Of a stretch of 64,000 nucleotides of DNA, positions 36,696 to 48,999 are shown piece after piece. A program made the position numbers and the translations under genes. The DNA is from Polytrichum commune. Lineage: Eukaryota; Streptophyta; Polytrichopsida; Polytrichales; Polytrichaceae. Location of the stretch: positions 51,946,796-52,010,795 of the forward strand of contig OX485807.1 of the NCBI GenBank assembly GCA_950295325.1. The letters run 5' to 3'. Position 1 is the first letter of the stretch; the number at the start of each line of letters is the position of its first letter. The notes beneath the pieces are model-generated. The model was not told the origin of the DNA and did not search any database. It worked only from the letters and a program-made list of their open reading frames with translations.

Positions 36696-37696
36696 CTCTC
36701 ACTAACAACACTCACAGATCCTGCAATCCTACGTTCCACCTCCTCTACGTTACACCACTGAATCTCCTATTGCTGCTGGATCAGCTCCCGAGCGCACCAA
36801 ATCGTCTCGGCTGCCGTAATGACATCAACACCTGATCAGACAAATGCACTCCTTTCAGTAAACGAAACCCATCATGAGGCATAAGTCAAACATGTGTCAG
36901 ACAGCAGAAAATTAAGGGTTTCCGGTTTCCCGAACATGACCAATCCCGCTCTGCCATTCTGCAACTCTACCCATCATGTTCTCACCATACCCGTGGTAAG
37001 TCAAGCAACTTGTCGATGTGAAGCATCAAGCTCGTCTCCAGATGGCCACGTAACCCAGGTTGCCTAGCATTTCACTACAAGGCTATAGGAGTTCAAAGTA
37101 ACGTCTTTTGGTCACCTCTATCTGCTCAGAGTGAAGCCCACCTGCAATCCTAGCCTTAGCTACCAGCAGTACTCCAGCTGCTGGGGAGCCTCTCTAGCTG
37201 CACCTCGCGGAGGTTCTTCTGATCGGTGATGTGTGCGGGCCCTGTCGTAGCGACCTGCATTACCATGGCCGGCCCAGACCGATGTGGGACCTGGCCGCAA
37301 TCTCTGCAGCTGCACATACGGGAAGAATCATGGAGGAAAGAGACCGAGAGAGAGACACACACACACACACAGAGGAAGGGAGCATGGGGAAGGAGATGAT
37401 CGAAAGTAGGTTCCAGCTCACATACAGCGCGAGGCGCGGGACAAGCCAGCGGGCTGCGGGAGCGGCGAGTGGCGTCGCGGGTTGGGGGAGCTGGAGTGGC
37501 GACGGTCGCGAGGGCTGTCGCGTCGCGGGCGCACTGATTGATTGAGAGGGTGGGGATGAGTAAGGGGGAGGGGGGGGTGGGCCCCTTCGTCATCAAATCA
37601 TTCACCTACTAGCTGGGACCTATGGCGCACGCAAAGGGGTTTGCTCTCTTTATATTTCTCTTGGGTCCATCGTTAAAACTTGGATTCATTAGGGCT
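36696..37696 (-). promoter_or_regulatory. FLA gene 5' region with CA/GA microsatellite
   Basis: This is the 1 kb upstream of the FLA start. It stays relatively GC-rich and includes an AG then AC dinucleotide run at about 37,347-37,372. Short frames cross it on both strands, but none has recognisable content, so I read it as promoter and 5' leader. No clear TATA box was assigned. Transposons begin abruptly at 37,696, so the native promoter is confined to about 1 kb. Confidence 0.45.
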
Positions 37697-37698
37697 AA

Positions 37699-37997
37699 GG
37701 TTGCGTTTACACTAGGGTCCAAGACCAAAGAAACTCAAAAATCAAGTTGTCCCGTTGTTTTGGGGTCGAGGAGTTTACACTAGGTTGGAATCCAAAGTAT
37801 GAAAACTGGAGTGGTGTTAATGTGGAATTGTTTTCCCGCCAAATTGAATCTTATCATTTCCAATTTAAGAAATTACTCTATCCAATTTGGGAGACCAAAC
37901 TTCAAGCTTTGGTCCAATCTTCAAACTAAAAGTAAGGTCTTTCAAGAGGTGTTTTGGACCCCCTGGATTCATAGTGCATCCTAATGTAAACCCACCC
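37699..37997. mobile_element. Tourist-like MITE, FLA-upstream element 1
   Basis: The left end GGTTGCGTTTACACTAGGGT and the right end CATCCTAATGTAAACCCACC are inverse matches. TAA flanks both sides (37,696-37,698 and 37,998-38,000). 299 bp. Confidence 0.75.
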
Positions 37998-38000
37998 TAA

Positions 38001-38317
38001 GGGTGCATTCACAACAGGTCCAACTTTTAAGGTCAGAGAAACTAAAAAATTGAGCGGTTTTATTGAATGGGAGCTAATATTATGGACACAAGGATTTTAC
38101 ACCAAGGTTAGAGTCCAAAGTATGGAAATTTTGAGGTGGTGCTGATGTGGCATCACTTTCCTACCAAATCTTGGCGGTCTTGATTCAAAAAAATACTCCT
38201 AGTTTGAGAAGCCAATCTTTGAGCTTGGGTTCAACCTTGAGTCCAAAAGTAATGTCCATTAAGGGGTCTTTTGGACTCTCAAGTTTCTTGGACCCAAACC
38301 CTAATGTAAACCTACCC
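38001..38317. mobile_element. Tourist-like MITE, FLA-upstream element 2
   Basis: It abuts element 1, sharing its TAA (37,998-38,000), and is followed by TAA at 38,318-38,320. It is a diverged copy of the same family: GTCCAAAGTATGGAAATTTT inside, right end CCCTAATGTAAACCTACCC. 317 bp. Confidence 0.75.
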
Positions 38318-38320
38318 TAA

Positions 38321-39373
38321 GAGCATCTCCACCTATGCCACCACATCCTCCACCAAAACTACATGTTGTAGAGGGAGCGGAGGTATAACAATCCATCATC
38401 ACATCTCCTTACATGTACACTGGTCAACATAGATTTTGAGACCACTAAATGAAGGAGCTTTATTTTGTTGTAGCAATACAGAGGCTCCTTTAAAGTAGTA
38501 AAAAATCTTTTGATGCTGGAAAATGTTCATTTCATAACACTTATTAGTATTAACACCAGGGTTGTCTATTGTGACGTGACGGATGCTAATCTCGGCATAA
38601 TGTAGTGTTGTCACGACACGTATCCGTCACGACATTATGCCGGATGTTGTCTTTATCCTGACGGACTTGAATTTTACCGAATTCTCTGTGTAATTACATT
38701 ACCCCATTTCGGACACGTAGGATGTAAGATGTCCACGTGTGATGACATGTCAGCAAAGTAGAGGTAAAGTGGGGAAAAATTTACTAGCGCCCGTCCGCCC
38801 CCCCGTCCGCACCCGTTCCCGCCCCCGTCCGCCCCGTTCCCCCCGTTCCCGCCACCGTCCGCTCCGTTCCCCCCCCCCCCCCCCCCCCGGTCCGCCCCAC
38901 ACCCTCGTTAGTTATATTTTACTACTTTGATTTTAACAGAATGATAAACAAAATGGCAAAATGGTTTACCTGGCGCTAGGCATATCCACGTCCACGTCGG
39001 CCTTTTCTGCCACATAGGACGCCACCTTGGCAAGAAGGTAAGTATTTTACCCACCCTACTAGCTTCCCCCTAGGTTGACCCTACGTGGACCCTATTGTGT
39101 CGTGACGGAGGGGTCCGTCACGACACGACATGTCATGACGGCGCGACACCGTCATGATGTCGGGATAGACAACCCTGATTAACACATGTCCATAATATGT
39201 CTTACGCATTTTGGGATTATACTATTATGCATAGATTATCAATTGGTATTGTAGTGGCTGCCTTTATCGCTATAGTAATAAGGCTTCTCCATACAACACT
39301 CCACAAGCTCCTCTATATCATTGCTTTGAAGTAGGAAGTGGAGGGAGATGTGATGACATGGTTGGAGATGCTC
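38321..39373. mobile_element. GAGCATCTCCA-type MITE, FLA-upstream element 3, interrupted by a hAT element
   Basis: The left end GAGCATCTCCACCTATGCCA and the inverse of the right end (GAGCATCTCCAACCATGTCA) match, continuing into ACATC on both sides. TAA precedes it; the right flank is CAA, so the target duplication is imperfect. Without the nested hAT MITE it would be about 420 bp. Confidence 0.65.
38557..39177. mobile_element. Nested hAT-type MITE, 621 bp
   Basis: The ends are CAGGGTTGTCTATTGTGACG and ...CGGGATAGACAACCCTG. A perfect 8-bp target duplication ATTAACAC flanks it (38,549-38,556 and 39,178-39,185). Inner sequence has repeated GTCGTGACGG/CGTCACGAC palindromic motifs and, at 38,806-38,900, a strongly C-rich tract of CCGTCCGCCCC and CCGTTCCC units ending in a run of about 20 C. 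Confidence 0.9.
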
Positions 39374-39379
39374 CAAGGT

Positions 39380-41970
39380 AAGTGGCCCTATTGATATTAC
39401 GGGCACCTCCAACTCCCCATACAATTATGACCATTGGATAGTCTTATGCAGTATTGGATCATGAAGATTGTTATTTCAAGTTTCCAAATCGGAGTTGAAA
39501 TGCAAAGTTATTAGAGCTCAAACTGAAAATTTCCATCCTCTTTGAGTTATCATTATTTCCATCCCAATTGTGTTAAGTAGGAAATGGAGAATGGTGTCTA
39601 TATATTAAGCACATAATGCAATCTAATAAAAATAAATGCATTTTTGGCACCCATTCCTAACTACAAACCTTGCCATATACCCCTCAATGTAGGTGTGTGG
39701 TGATTTTCAGCCACCCCCCTTTGAGGGAGTCTAGAAGTGCCACATAAGTCCTTCGGTGAGGGTGGCCTATATTTGCAAGTGCCCAAGTTGAACCCGGATG
39801 GTAGGTGTATAAGATGAGAGCTTAGATTTTTGGAGGGGGATTGAAATTGCGGTTGTAATACCTCCAAATATTGGGCCTTAGTTTTTATTATTATAGCTCT
39901 AAGCTCCACTAATCCAATTCATACCTAATTCTAACCTAGACCTACAACCTAGACTAAGCATAGACACACCAACCTTAGAACCAAGGCAATCCTAGCTTAT
40001 AAATTGAGATGGTTGTAATACACACCAACCAGATGCGACTCATACCACCCCTAGCTCAATGGACGGAATAGCAACGGTTTAATCGACCATTCAAACCCTT
40101 CATGTTTTCTTGATTAATTATGTTTAAATTTCCTAAGCGGAGAGATTTGGTTTAAGTCCCACCATTTACACAATTTTTTTCTTACTTAGTTAATTTTGTT
40201 TGCTCATCCTACCTTACTATAGTCATGTATTAGGCATCACCCCTTACGTGGTTTATGCATCCCTTAGCTCGGAACCTTCTAAAGCCTCGTGCAGGTCCCT
40301 TGAAGGTTGAATAAGAACTCCAATTCTTCGAACTTCAACAGTCCAAAGGGTGTTATCACCCTTCCGAGTTCAATTTTCAATTTGGGTTTCTTGCCAACAA
40401 GGCTTCATAATATGGTTTTTTTGTTTTTTATCGTTAAGTGTGTTTACACTAGATAGACCACAAAATGCAACTTAATGGGACTAGGATGACAAACGACTTG
40501 TAGGTTCAACATGTTGTACAATCTTCATAAATTGGGCCCATAACTTCCAATCCATAGGGTCAACAACACAATAATGGATTCGTGGGTCATTAACCCCAAC
40601 TTTCCACCAACAACATTCAAAGTGGTCGTATCGGTGATTAATCCGACTTCACCATATATAAAACTTTTCTAATAATTAAAACTACTCTTACAAAACATGT
40701 CAAGGGGTTCTAAAAATAATAAAGTTGGATATCCTCCTTGGCGGTCAAATGGTCAAACCGCTTGACCTTACGAGATATGTAAGTGAGTTTAAAAATATAT
40801 ACCTTGGTCGCGTTCCTTCTAATCCTAAATGAAAGGCTATGGTTAATTAGCTTACCTCAGTAGTCATCGTTTAGTTGGGTTCAATGTAGGCCGACCCGCT
40901 ACCTTCTTATTTTACTTCATTTTCCGGACATTGACCATGTCTCTTTCCTTGTAGCTAAATTGGTTGTAGAGTTTAAATTAATCAATGATCAAAACATCAT
41001 CTTAATGTATTATTTTGGCCTTACTATAATTAATTCACTCAGTACATATCATTAGGTCTTTCTAGAGATCTAAAATTCACTTCAATCGGATAAAATTTGC
41101 AAAAATTACAAAGTTTGGAAATGTGATGTCTATTCAACCGATTTTTCCACCTCCATCTATTTAACCTCATATTTCAAAAATTCATATTTAGATTTTTTAT
41201 TACTTGGACTGAGATTTGCCATACACCATTGGAAAACTATTACAAACAAATATATTAGAAAAAAAACATATGACATTAGCAAGGTAAGCCAAGATGGATC
41301 CAACAACCTCTTTGTAATGTAGCAGTGAACTAGAAAACTCAAATTATGTATCCTACCTTCGGAAATTCATATTCAATTCAATATTCATTCAAATTACACG
41401 TTTTAAACAACCTTGGAAAATTAGACCAAAAATATATTTAAAAAGAATAAATAAATAAATTTAAAATTCTAATAGGCTAGCATGTTTGATCCAGCAGCCG
41501 CTCCCCAAATGAACATCATATTTTTGACTCTGACTTTAGTAATTCATAACCACTTGCTACCTCAACCAAATCGCAAATGAAAAATGACTATTAATAGTTA
41601 TAAAAATTCTATAAAAATGATAAATATTTAGGTCCAGAGTGTAAACTAAGCATTCATGTCATCAGTGGTCAAGCTCTAAAATACCTCAACTTTTAAACAT
41701 GCACTCCAAACTACCTTTAAGAAGAAAAAATAATAATTAAGAGAAAGTGGGAAGAGAGATTTCTTAAGCCTTACTTACTAGGTAATTCAAAAAACAAGAG
41801 AAAGTTTTCTCCTAATTACATAGAGGCAGGGCTTCGCCCAAGCGTTGAGAAGAAGAGAGAGATTGCAATGTGGGAGGTTGAGGAGTTTAAACCCTCTCAA
41901 AAAAATGTTGGACCCCTCCGCCATTGGTCCCATTATTTCAGACCCCACCCAAAAAAAAAAAAAGGCTCGG
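39380..41970. other. Gene-free stretch
   Basis: It is AT-rich with no gene recognised. TAAGTGTGTTTACACTAGAT at about 40,436 resembles one end of a Tourist-like element, but no partner end was found. Confidence 0.3.
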
Positions 41971-41974
41971 GAAT

Positions 41975-42495
41975 TTTTTCAATTTAGGGTTGTTTCCTGC
42001 CATTGAGTTGGCAAGGGCACAAGTAAGCAAGTGATCCCCTTTTTTATTTTTTTATTTTTTTTCTTCAAAAAATTTCATGCCGATTTTGCCCTCTTAAGCG
42101 GAACACCTTCATTTGTCTTGTGTGATCCACACTAATAAATAAACTCATCCTTGCTTAGCTAGCTTCTACTGAGTTAACCTCTTAGCTAGTTGCTTTTACT
42201 AGCTAGCAATTTTTCCTACTAAGCTAGTATCTTTCCTAACTAGCAATTTTTTTCTAACTTACCTAGTTTCTACCACTACTGTAGTTAGTTTTCTTTTTTA
42301 CTAACCCTACCTTAAGTAGTTTTTTTCCCTTCATGGATGAAGGCCCAAAGTCCCCGGTAATTTACCTTCCTCTTTTGGGGGTTAAACACTAAATGAACTA
42401 ATTTTTTTACAATCTCTTATCAATTCTAACTTTTAATGCTAAAATCCTAACCAAAAGTGACCCTGCATAGTGGTGGACCACTCTAAGGGTTCACA
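41975..42495 (+). repeat. Dispersed repeat R2, copy 2
   Basis: This is the second copy of the repeat at 20.5 kb, on the same strand, ending AAAAGTGACCCTGCATAGTG and GTGGACCACTCTAAGGGTTC. Several C to T changes separate it from copy 1. The copies are 21 kb apart. Confidence 0.6.
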
Positions 42496-42499
42496 AGGT

Positions 42500-45390
42500 G
42501 TCATAAGGATATCAACCATATAAGACCTTATTTGGAATAAATAAAAGAATACACCACAAACTTTTGGAGGCAAAACTAACATGTAGAAACAATAAACTGT
42601 TGGAATAACATCATAAATCTTTAATTAATGTGTCAAAGTGGATGGTTTGGTTTTTCTCTCTAATATGGGTCACATTACAATGGGGTACAAGCATGGTAAA
42701 GTGCTCTAGTATCTTAAAACCATAGTTTTTTTGGTCAAATGCCTGTAAGTAGTAGTAAAATGTTGATTAGATTGGATATTTTCCATGATGATCTCAATTG
42801 TTGTGCTAAGTACTCAAATGTAGAATGCCATGATGAGATCTTCAATTATCATTAAAAGTACCACTCGAAAGAAAATGGCTAGCTTTGGTTTTTGGACATA
42901 AATTTCATGACCTAAAGCATTTTGAAGTTGATTCGTTCTCATATTCCTTGAAATCATTATACACTTGAGGTTGTCATCACATAATTTTGTAGAAATGCAT
43001 CAATTTGCATTGTCTTAAAAAATATGTAATTTTTTTTGAGATTATTGTTTCAACATAAATTGCTTAGCTTTGTAGATCAATATGATATTTATATATTTGT
43101 GATTTTTTTCCCCACAAAATTCAAAAGTTAGTATATTGTTGCAAGGATCACTTTCACTTAAACTTGTGCAAGGATCAAGAGCTATCCACTTTACCGAGCT
43201 TGTACCCACTACTACAAAGCAAGTTATTACATAAGAATAATATATATAACAAAATTGTGTTTTATAGCATTGGATGTTATATTAACATAATAATCACACA
43301 CTTCACCATTCTTTAGAATTTGGTCACGAGGGAATTACTTTCTAAAATGTTTGTTGATCATCAAAAAGGTTTAGCACAAGAGATTATAAAATTAAGGGAT
43401 CAATGGTTTGACAAGAAGTAGAATAAGCTATGATTTAAGTAGGTATGAAATGAAATCTTGTCCAAAATAATAATGCACATGAGAGTATCGTTTGCGTCCT
43501 TGATACATGCACATTGCAAAGACAATATAATTTGGGGAAGATAACCGTGATAATATGATGAAAACCCTCATTAGACATTGAGAATTAATCAACATTCTTG
43601 ATTTGCGTTTCCTATAATTAATATAATGTTAATGTGCATTTTCCAAAATTAACATAATGTTGATATTATTAACACGTTCTTACAATTTGAAAACTATGAC
43701 AAGAGATGTAGTCCTTACCCTAATTGAATTATCTTAATTTAGACTCACAAAATTTACCCCCACCCCATCCCCAATCTTACCACTCAAAGTAAGGTATGGG
43801 GATGTTATTTGGTTTTTTTTTGGTTCTCCAACATCTACCCATTAGATTTACACAACAAAACTCGTGCTGCAGTAGCAAATCTATATTTGACCATTTGTAA
43901 AAACATGATTAAAAATCGGACCTCCCCTGCTTTAGTTATGATTGTTGGAATTGCACGTTTGTTGATTTCTTAAATGAATACATAGGTCCTCCCAATTGGG
44001 TTCATGATTGAGTGTAGAGTAGTTATCAATATTTGAAAACGAAGTGCAATCTCATTTAAACATGTGTCTTTATGGTGTTTCTTTTGTAATCCTCAACAAA
44101 CAACATACCAATCAAATATAGGGGTACGATTAAGAAACAAGCCACTTAAGACCCATCTACCTTACACAAAAATAAAAACTAACAATTTTGTAGTAAATTT
44201 TGGTGGCATCTTGAATTATCGAGAACAAATATACATACATATTCCAATACAGTCAAATGCAATGGAATGTGTTACCATTTAGATCCAAATGTGATGTGTT
44301 GTATTAAAAACCGATTAAAATGCGATAATTTATTTGGGCATGTGAGGGTTAACGTAGAAATGCTTACAATGAATATCTTAACCGTTAAGCGTTCGAGAGG
44401 CCCATACTAGGCCTCTCCAAACATGTATTGAGTTACATACTATCATTTTTAGTTAAGTCAATCAAAAGTTATCCTATTTAAAAATCAACTTATAATTCGT
44501 CAAGTGCGCTTTTTGAATCAGTTGAATATCATGATGTTTTTGAATTCGATATTTATGTAAAATCGGACTAAGTCTAAATTCAGTTTTTAGAACATGTTGA
44601 CTTCTATCATAAGATAGGATTGGATGATAAGATCCCGTGATAGAATGTGCATTATGGATCATGATAGTATTATAGCAAACGGTTTTGAGTGTGTTTTCAC
44701 TATTCGACATCTATTTTTATATATTTACCATCAAAAAACAGATATTTGATATCTTCCATCATATTTTAGGGGTTGACTCTTTAGGGAGGGTTGCATATCA
44801 CGTGCAACTGCGGAGTATTGTTGTAAGGGGTATTTTGATCACCCAAACCAATTAAATGGACCATCCGATCACCAAATTCTCTAATTCAAGCTGTTTAAAG
44901 AGTTCATATAAGTACTTTCAAATCGTAGAGAGGGGTACTTTTTAGCCCCTTAATTTATTAGAATGAATTGAAGTAAATGGGAAAAGTGTAATCCAAAGAT
45001 TAAAGATAGCAAATTTCTACTAGTTTGACCACCAAAACTAAGACTAAGTCATCAAGGCATGGTGCCACTTGAGTTACAAATGACAACTGCTTTAGTATTG
45101 ACGACCAAAAATTTTGAACTTCAAAAGTTTCATAATTGATGCCATTACACACTCAATGTGACAAACAACACACAAACTCTCCATTATAAACATGAAGGTA
45201 ACTTATCCCACATAGTATATCATATCCTAAAAACCTACATTGGATGCGTTAGACAGGACCTTATATCAATTTTAATAAAATATGATATGTATTACCCATC
45301 ATATACTACCTTGAAAAAAGTTCATACAAAGAATAACACAAACCATATATTTGGTCACACCATTCCAACTAATTTTTTCTTAGTCAACCC
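42500..45390. other. Gene-free AT-rich stretch
   Basis: Only dispersed repeat copy f (43.84-44.16 kb) was recognised here. No coding region is supported. Confidence 0.3.
43840..44160 (+). repeat. Dispersed repeat family R1, copy f
   Basis: It is closest to copy a: both keep a TTAGTTATGATTGTT block, then CATAGGTCCT(C), ACATGTGTCTTTATGGTGTT and CATACCAATCAAATATAGGG. Confidence 0.45.
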
Positions 45391-45400
45391 CCCCCCCCTC

Positions 45401-46024
45401 GGGGAGGTCACTGGCGAAAATCGTAAAAACAACGTGCAATAAAAAATAGTGCCTGATATATTCATTATAGATAAAATTTACAAAAAAAAACGTACATATA
45501 ATATAAGGGGTTTTTAAATAGTGAAACAAGTTTACATTTAAAACACCATCACATATAATGGCCTATTTTATCTAGTCAGTAGATGTAAAATAGCATGGGA
45601 ATAATTTCTAGGGGTAGCATGTCTAGGGTAGGGTATGTGCTAATGGATGAAAAGAGGTAATTTTCTGTTGAAAAAGCTTGGATATATGACTTCGCAGACT
45701 AGCTAGCTTGAACGTTACTGAATCAACATATCCAATGTGGAGTTAATGTCCTCTACCTACGTGCCGGGAGGGAAAATTTCAACGTGCAATTTGAATTGCA
45801 GTCTTCTTTCCAATTTTCTTTGGTAGTATAAGTAAAACAAGGTATTTTTAAACGATCCCCCCTAAAATTTTATAATTAATGTTAGGATGTATTAAAATAT
45901 AAGCATTTACCTTTATTTTGAAAAATACCATACCTTGTAATCTTTTCTGCAAGGTAAATAGCCCACCGATAAATAGGTCGCGAGTGCACGTATATGCATT
46001 GATATAAGAGGGAGTGACCTCCCC
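45401..46024. mobile_element. GGGGAGGTCACT-type MITE, long copy
   Basis: The ends are GGGGAGGTCACTGGCGAAAA and GAGGGAGTGACCTCCCC. Long C-runs flank both ends and hide any target duplication. 624 bp. Its two outer parts (45,401-45,600 and 45,900-46,024) match the short copy at 54,443-54,704 closely. Confidence 0.7.
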
Positions 46025-46099
46025 TCCCCCCTCCCCCTCCCCCAGGCTACCAATCTATAAGGGGGTAGGTTTTTAGCATGGTTGGATGAGAGATACATT

Positions 46100-47945
46100 T
46101 GTATATAAACAATCCGTCTTGCCCTTCGAGTTAAAACTAATCATGACACGTAGTTCTTCAACTTACTACCGTCAAGTTGACTCTCACGTTGGACCATCAC
46201 CATGTCGTTGTTCACTATTTTAATGCTTTACATTATTCTATGAGCACAAGGCCCAACTGGCCGTACAATGTTCTGCAAGCTCCGAGATCGGAAGCTCCAA
46301 CTTTTTCTCTATCATTGCGAGGTGGGGCCTTTAGATGGGGCCACATGTTATGTTGGTTGTTTCTCTTGAATGTTGGTCCTTCACTCATTTAGGGAACTTG
46401 CAGTCTACGAAGTCCATATTTCCAAGGGTTTCTTTTGTCACACAAACCAAGTAAAGCTCGGCATCTAAGGTAAGCCGACACTTTTAGCTCTAAATCCACT
46501 TCTTGTACGTAGGTTTATATCTAACACCAATCAACTAGTGCAAGAGTATTAGCAAATTTATTCTAAAATTGTGCACCTTAGTTATTTCCTCCTGACTTTT
46601 GGAGCTCGTATGAACATCTTGGTCATTGTTGAGGTGAAGATTTTTCATTCTTATTACATGTTTATCTAGGTCTCCTCTGTTCCCCTCACCTATGTTGATT
46701 ACTGTTCCTATAATGGTTAACAATTTGGACGATATAGTTCAATACAGTTTAAACACATGTGTTTGTGGTGTTTGTTCTTGGATCCACACTTAGTCACACA
46801 TCACTCAAATGCAGGTGTGCGATTAAGATAACGAATCAATTTAGGTTTGTTTCCCTTACATAATCTTCAAATTAAAATTGTTGAAAATATTCTAAGGTGT
46901 GGAGTTTTCAAACTCATTCACTGATATGTGTTTCATTATTGTAAGGTGTTAAGGAACACATACACAACAAATTGAAGCAAACTTGCATATCAACTTCTTG
47001 GAAATTACTCGACACTTATTCACATAGGAGCCCCTTGACGTATGTCTGAGGAGAGAATAGAAGTTTATAATCTTATGTGACCTTGATGGTTAAAATTACT
47101 AAATTGTGTTTGCATCCAAGGGCACTCGATATGTGTCTTTGAAATCCACTTCAATGACATGGAGGTATATAACTCACTTCAAGATTTCACTTGATAAATG
47201 AGTTGGTTTTACGTAGGCTCGTTATTGAAACAAGTAACTTAAATAGGAACTATGTAACTCAAGGATGGCCATGGTCTATGCTAGAATACAAATCCATGAG
47301 CCGCCTCTTCAAGTATTGAAGATGCCTCATTTAAGCACCGAGCTTGGGGGAGACAATTATTGCTGGTTAATTGTTGATCACTTGCACAAACAAGTGACAA
47401 AGACGATAAGATCATTATCAGTGTTTTGAAGATATTATAGGCACGTTCTTCACAAATGTTATAAAGGGCAAGGCCTTTATAAGACCGGGATTCAACTCCC
47501 ACAATGCCTCAATGACTAACATGAATGAAACAAATTGATTAATACAAGAGCTATAGGGTGCAATTCATTGCTATGTAAATGTGTTTTATTTCCCAACACC
47601 CCTTCATGAAATGCCAAAGAGTAGTTTATTTCCCGAGTACGCAACTCCCGTATTATATGGTCCCGATTATAATCACTTATAATGCGTTTTAGTCCAATAT
47701 TGAGTGATAAAATTTGTTTTAATGTAGGAAACCCTTGTAGCCCTTCTGACAAGGAATCCAAAAATGTAATTATATATAGGAAATGAATATATTTTGAAGC
47801 ATATAATTGCATTAAAAACCTAATTATATGATTTTTTAATACAAGTACCATAGGTCAAACTACCCAAATTTTTGGACTTTTTAATAAAATTTTAACATTG
47901 TGAATGAATTATAATTTTAATGGGAGGCTTAATAAATATGCAACC
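46100..47945. other. Gene-free stretch
   Basis: It contains dispersed repeat copy g (46.58-46.87 kb). Short minus-strand frames at 47.3-47.85 kb have no recognisable content. Confidence 0.3.
46580..46870 (+). repeat. Dispersed repeat family R1, copy g
   Basis: It keeps TTTGGAGCTCGTATGAACAT, TTATCTAGGTCTCCT, GTTTAAACACATGTGTTTGT, TCTTGGATCCACACTTAGTC and CACATCACTCAAATGCAGGT. Confidence 0.5.
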
Positions 47946-48082
47946 CAACTTTTTTTTCATCTCATTTATTTAATTTGGTCTTCACCCAACTTTTTTTTCA
48001 TCTCATTTTATTTAATTTGGTCTTTACCCAACTTTTTTTTCATCTCACTTTATTTAATTTGGTCTTCACCCAACTTTTTGAT
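47946..48082 (+). repeat. Tandem repeat, 41-42 bp unit, about 3.3 copies
   Basis: The units begin at 47,946, 47,987, 48,029 and 48,071. Each reads CAAC, T-run, CATCTCA, TTTATTTAATTTGGTCTT. Unit-to-unit identity is very high, suggesting a young expansion. Confidence 0.85.
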
Positions 48083-48216
48083 CATTTAAATTTGATATAT
48101 TTGATATATATATTATTTCTACTTATAAGGAGAAAAATAGGATTGATTTGTATGCAAATAACTCCCATTAAATATCCTCTAAATTGTGCACTAGCTTCAA
48201 AGCTAGGTCACCTCCC

Positions 48217-48735
48217 CCCCTGGGGCCATGTCACTAAGGTGCTGTGAATGGAGGGTGTGTGGTTGTGGGCAGACCACATCCAAACTATCCATTCACATAG
48301 TCCCATCTTACAGTCTACGAAATTGCTCGGGCAACCCGAAAAATATTCCAACGGATGAAATTTTGGCGGATGACAAATCAATGTTTGCAAGATAATGGGG
48401 TTGATGGTTCATCCCATTGTATGAGAGCATTTGTGTGAGATTTTTGAAGGTTCCCAAAGGGTTCCCTAAGTTCCCAATCGAATTGCAAGTCCTTTTAATG
48501 AAGGACTTAGTTTGAAACATTTCATCCAAGATTTGTGAGTGGATGGAGGTGGATATTTCATCCAACGTGAAGTTTTTCAAGCTCTACCCAAGGGGAAGAG
48601 AAGCCAAAAGTCGGGGCAGCATAGGAGCCTTTACATTTGTCACATCAAAATCGACGACTGAGATCATCCTAGCCCCCGACCGCACGGGAGGCGCTCACAA
48701 TGCCTCAGTGATGTGCCCCCCCCCCCCCCCCCCCG
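48217..48735. mobile_element. MITE with GGGGCCATGTCACT-type ends
   Basis: Left TGGGGCCATGTCACTAAGGT, then GCTGTGAATGGAGG, matches the inverse of the right side (GGGGCACATCACTGAGGCAT, then TGTGAGCGCCTCC) for about 34 bp. The right end runs into about 20 C. The GTCACT core relates it to the elements at 45.4 and 54.4 kb. Frames inside are not convincing. Confidence 0.55.
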
Positions 48736-48999
48736 GGACATGCAAATAGTTAAAAGCATTTTGGAGATGACACAAAAGTTCAACCCAACCACTAAAGTAG
48801 AGGGTGCTTAAACCAACACTTTAAGCTATTGCACGTGCACATGGTTGTGTAGTTGATATGAAAAAAATCATGTTAACCTTTGGGCTCATAATAGGTATTA
48901 AAATAAAAATATCAACAATACAATATTTTATGAATATTCAAAATCAAAACCATTAGCTTATTTTATCCACTACCTAGCCCCGTGTATGATGTGATTGTA

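Noticed and set aside
37156-37605. 149-codon minus-strand frame upstream of the FLA gene
   Set aside because: It contains a CA-repeat peptide (CVCVCV) and no domain; better read as promoter/leader DNA.
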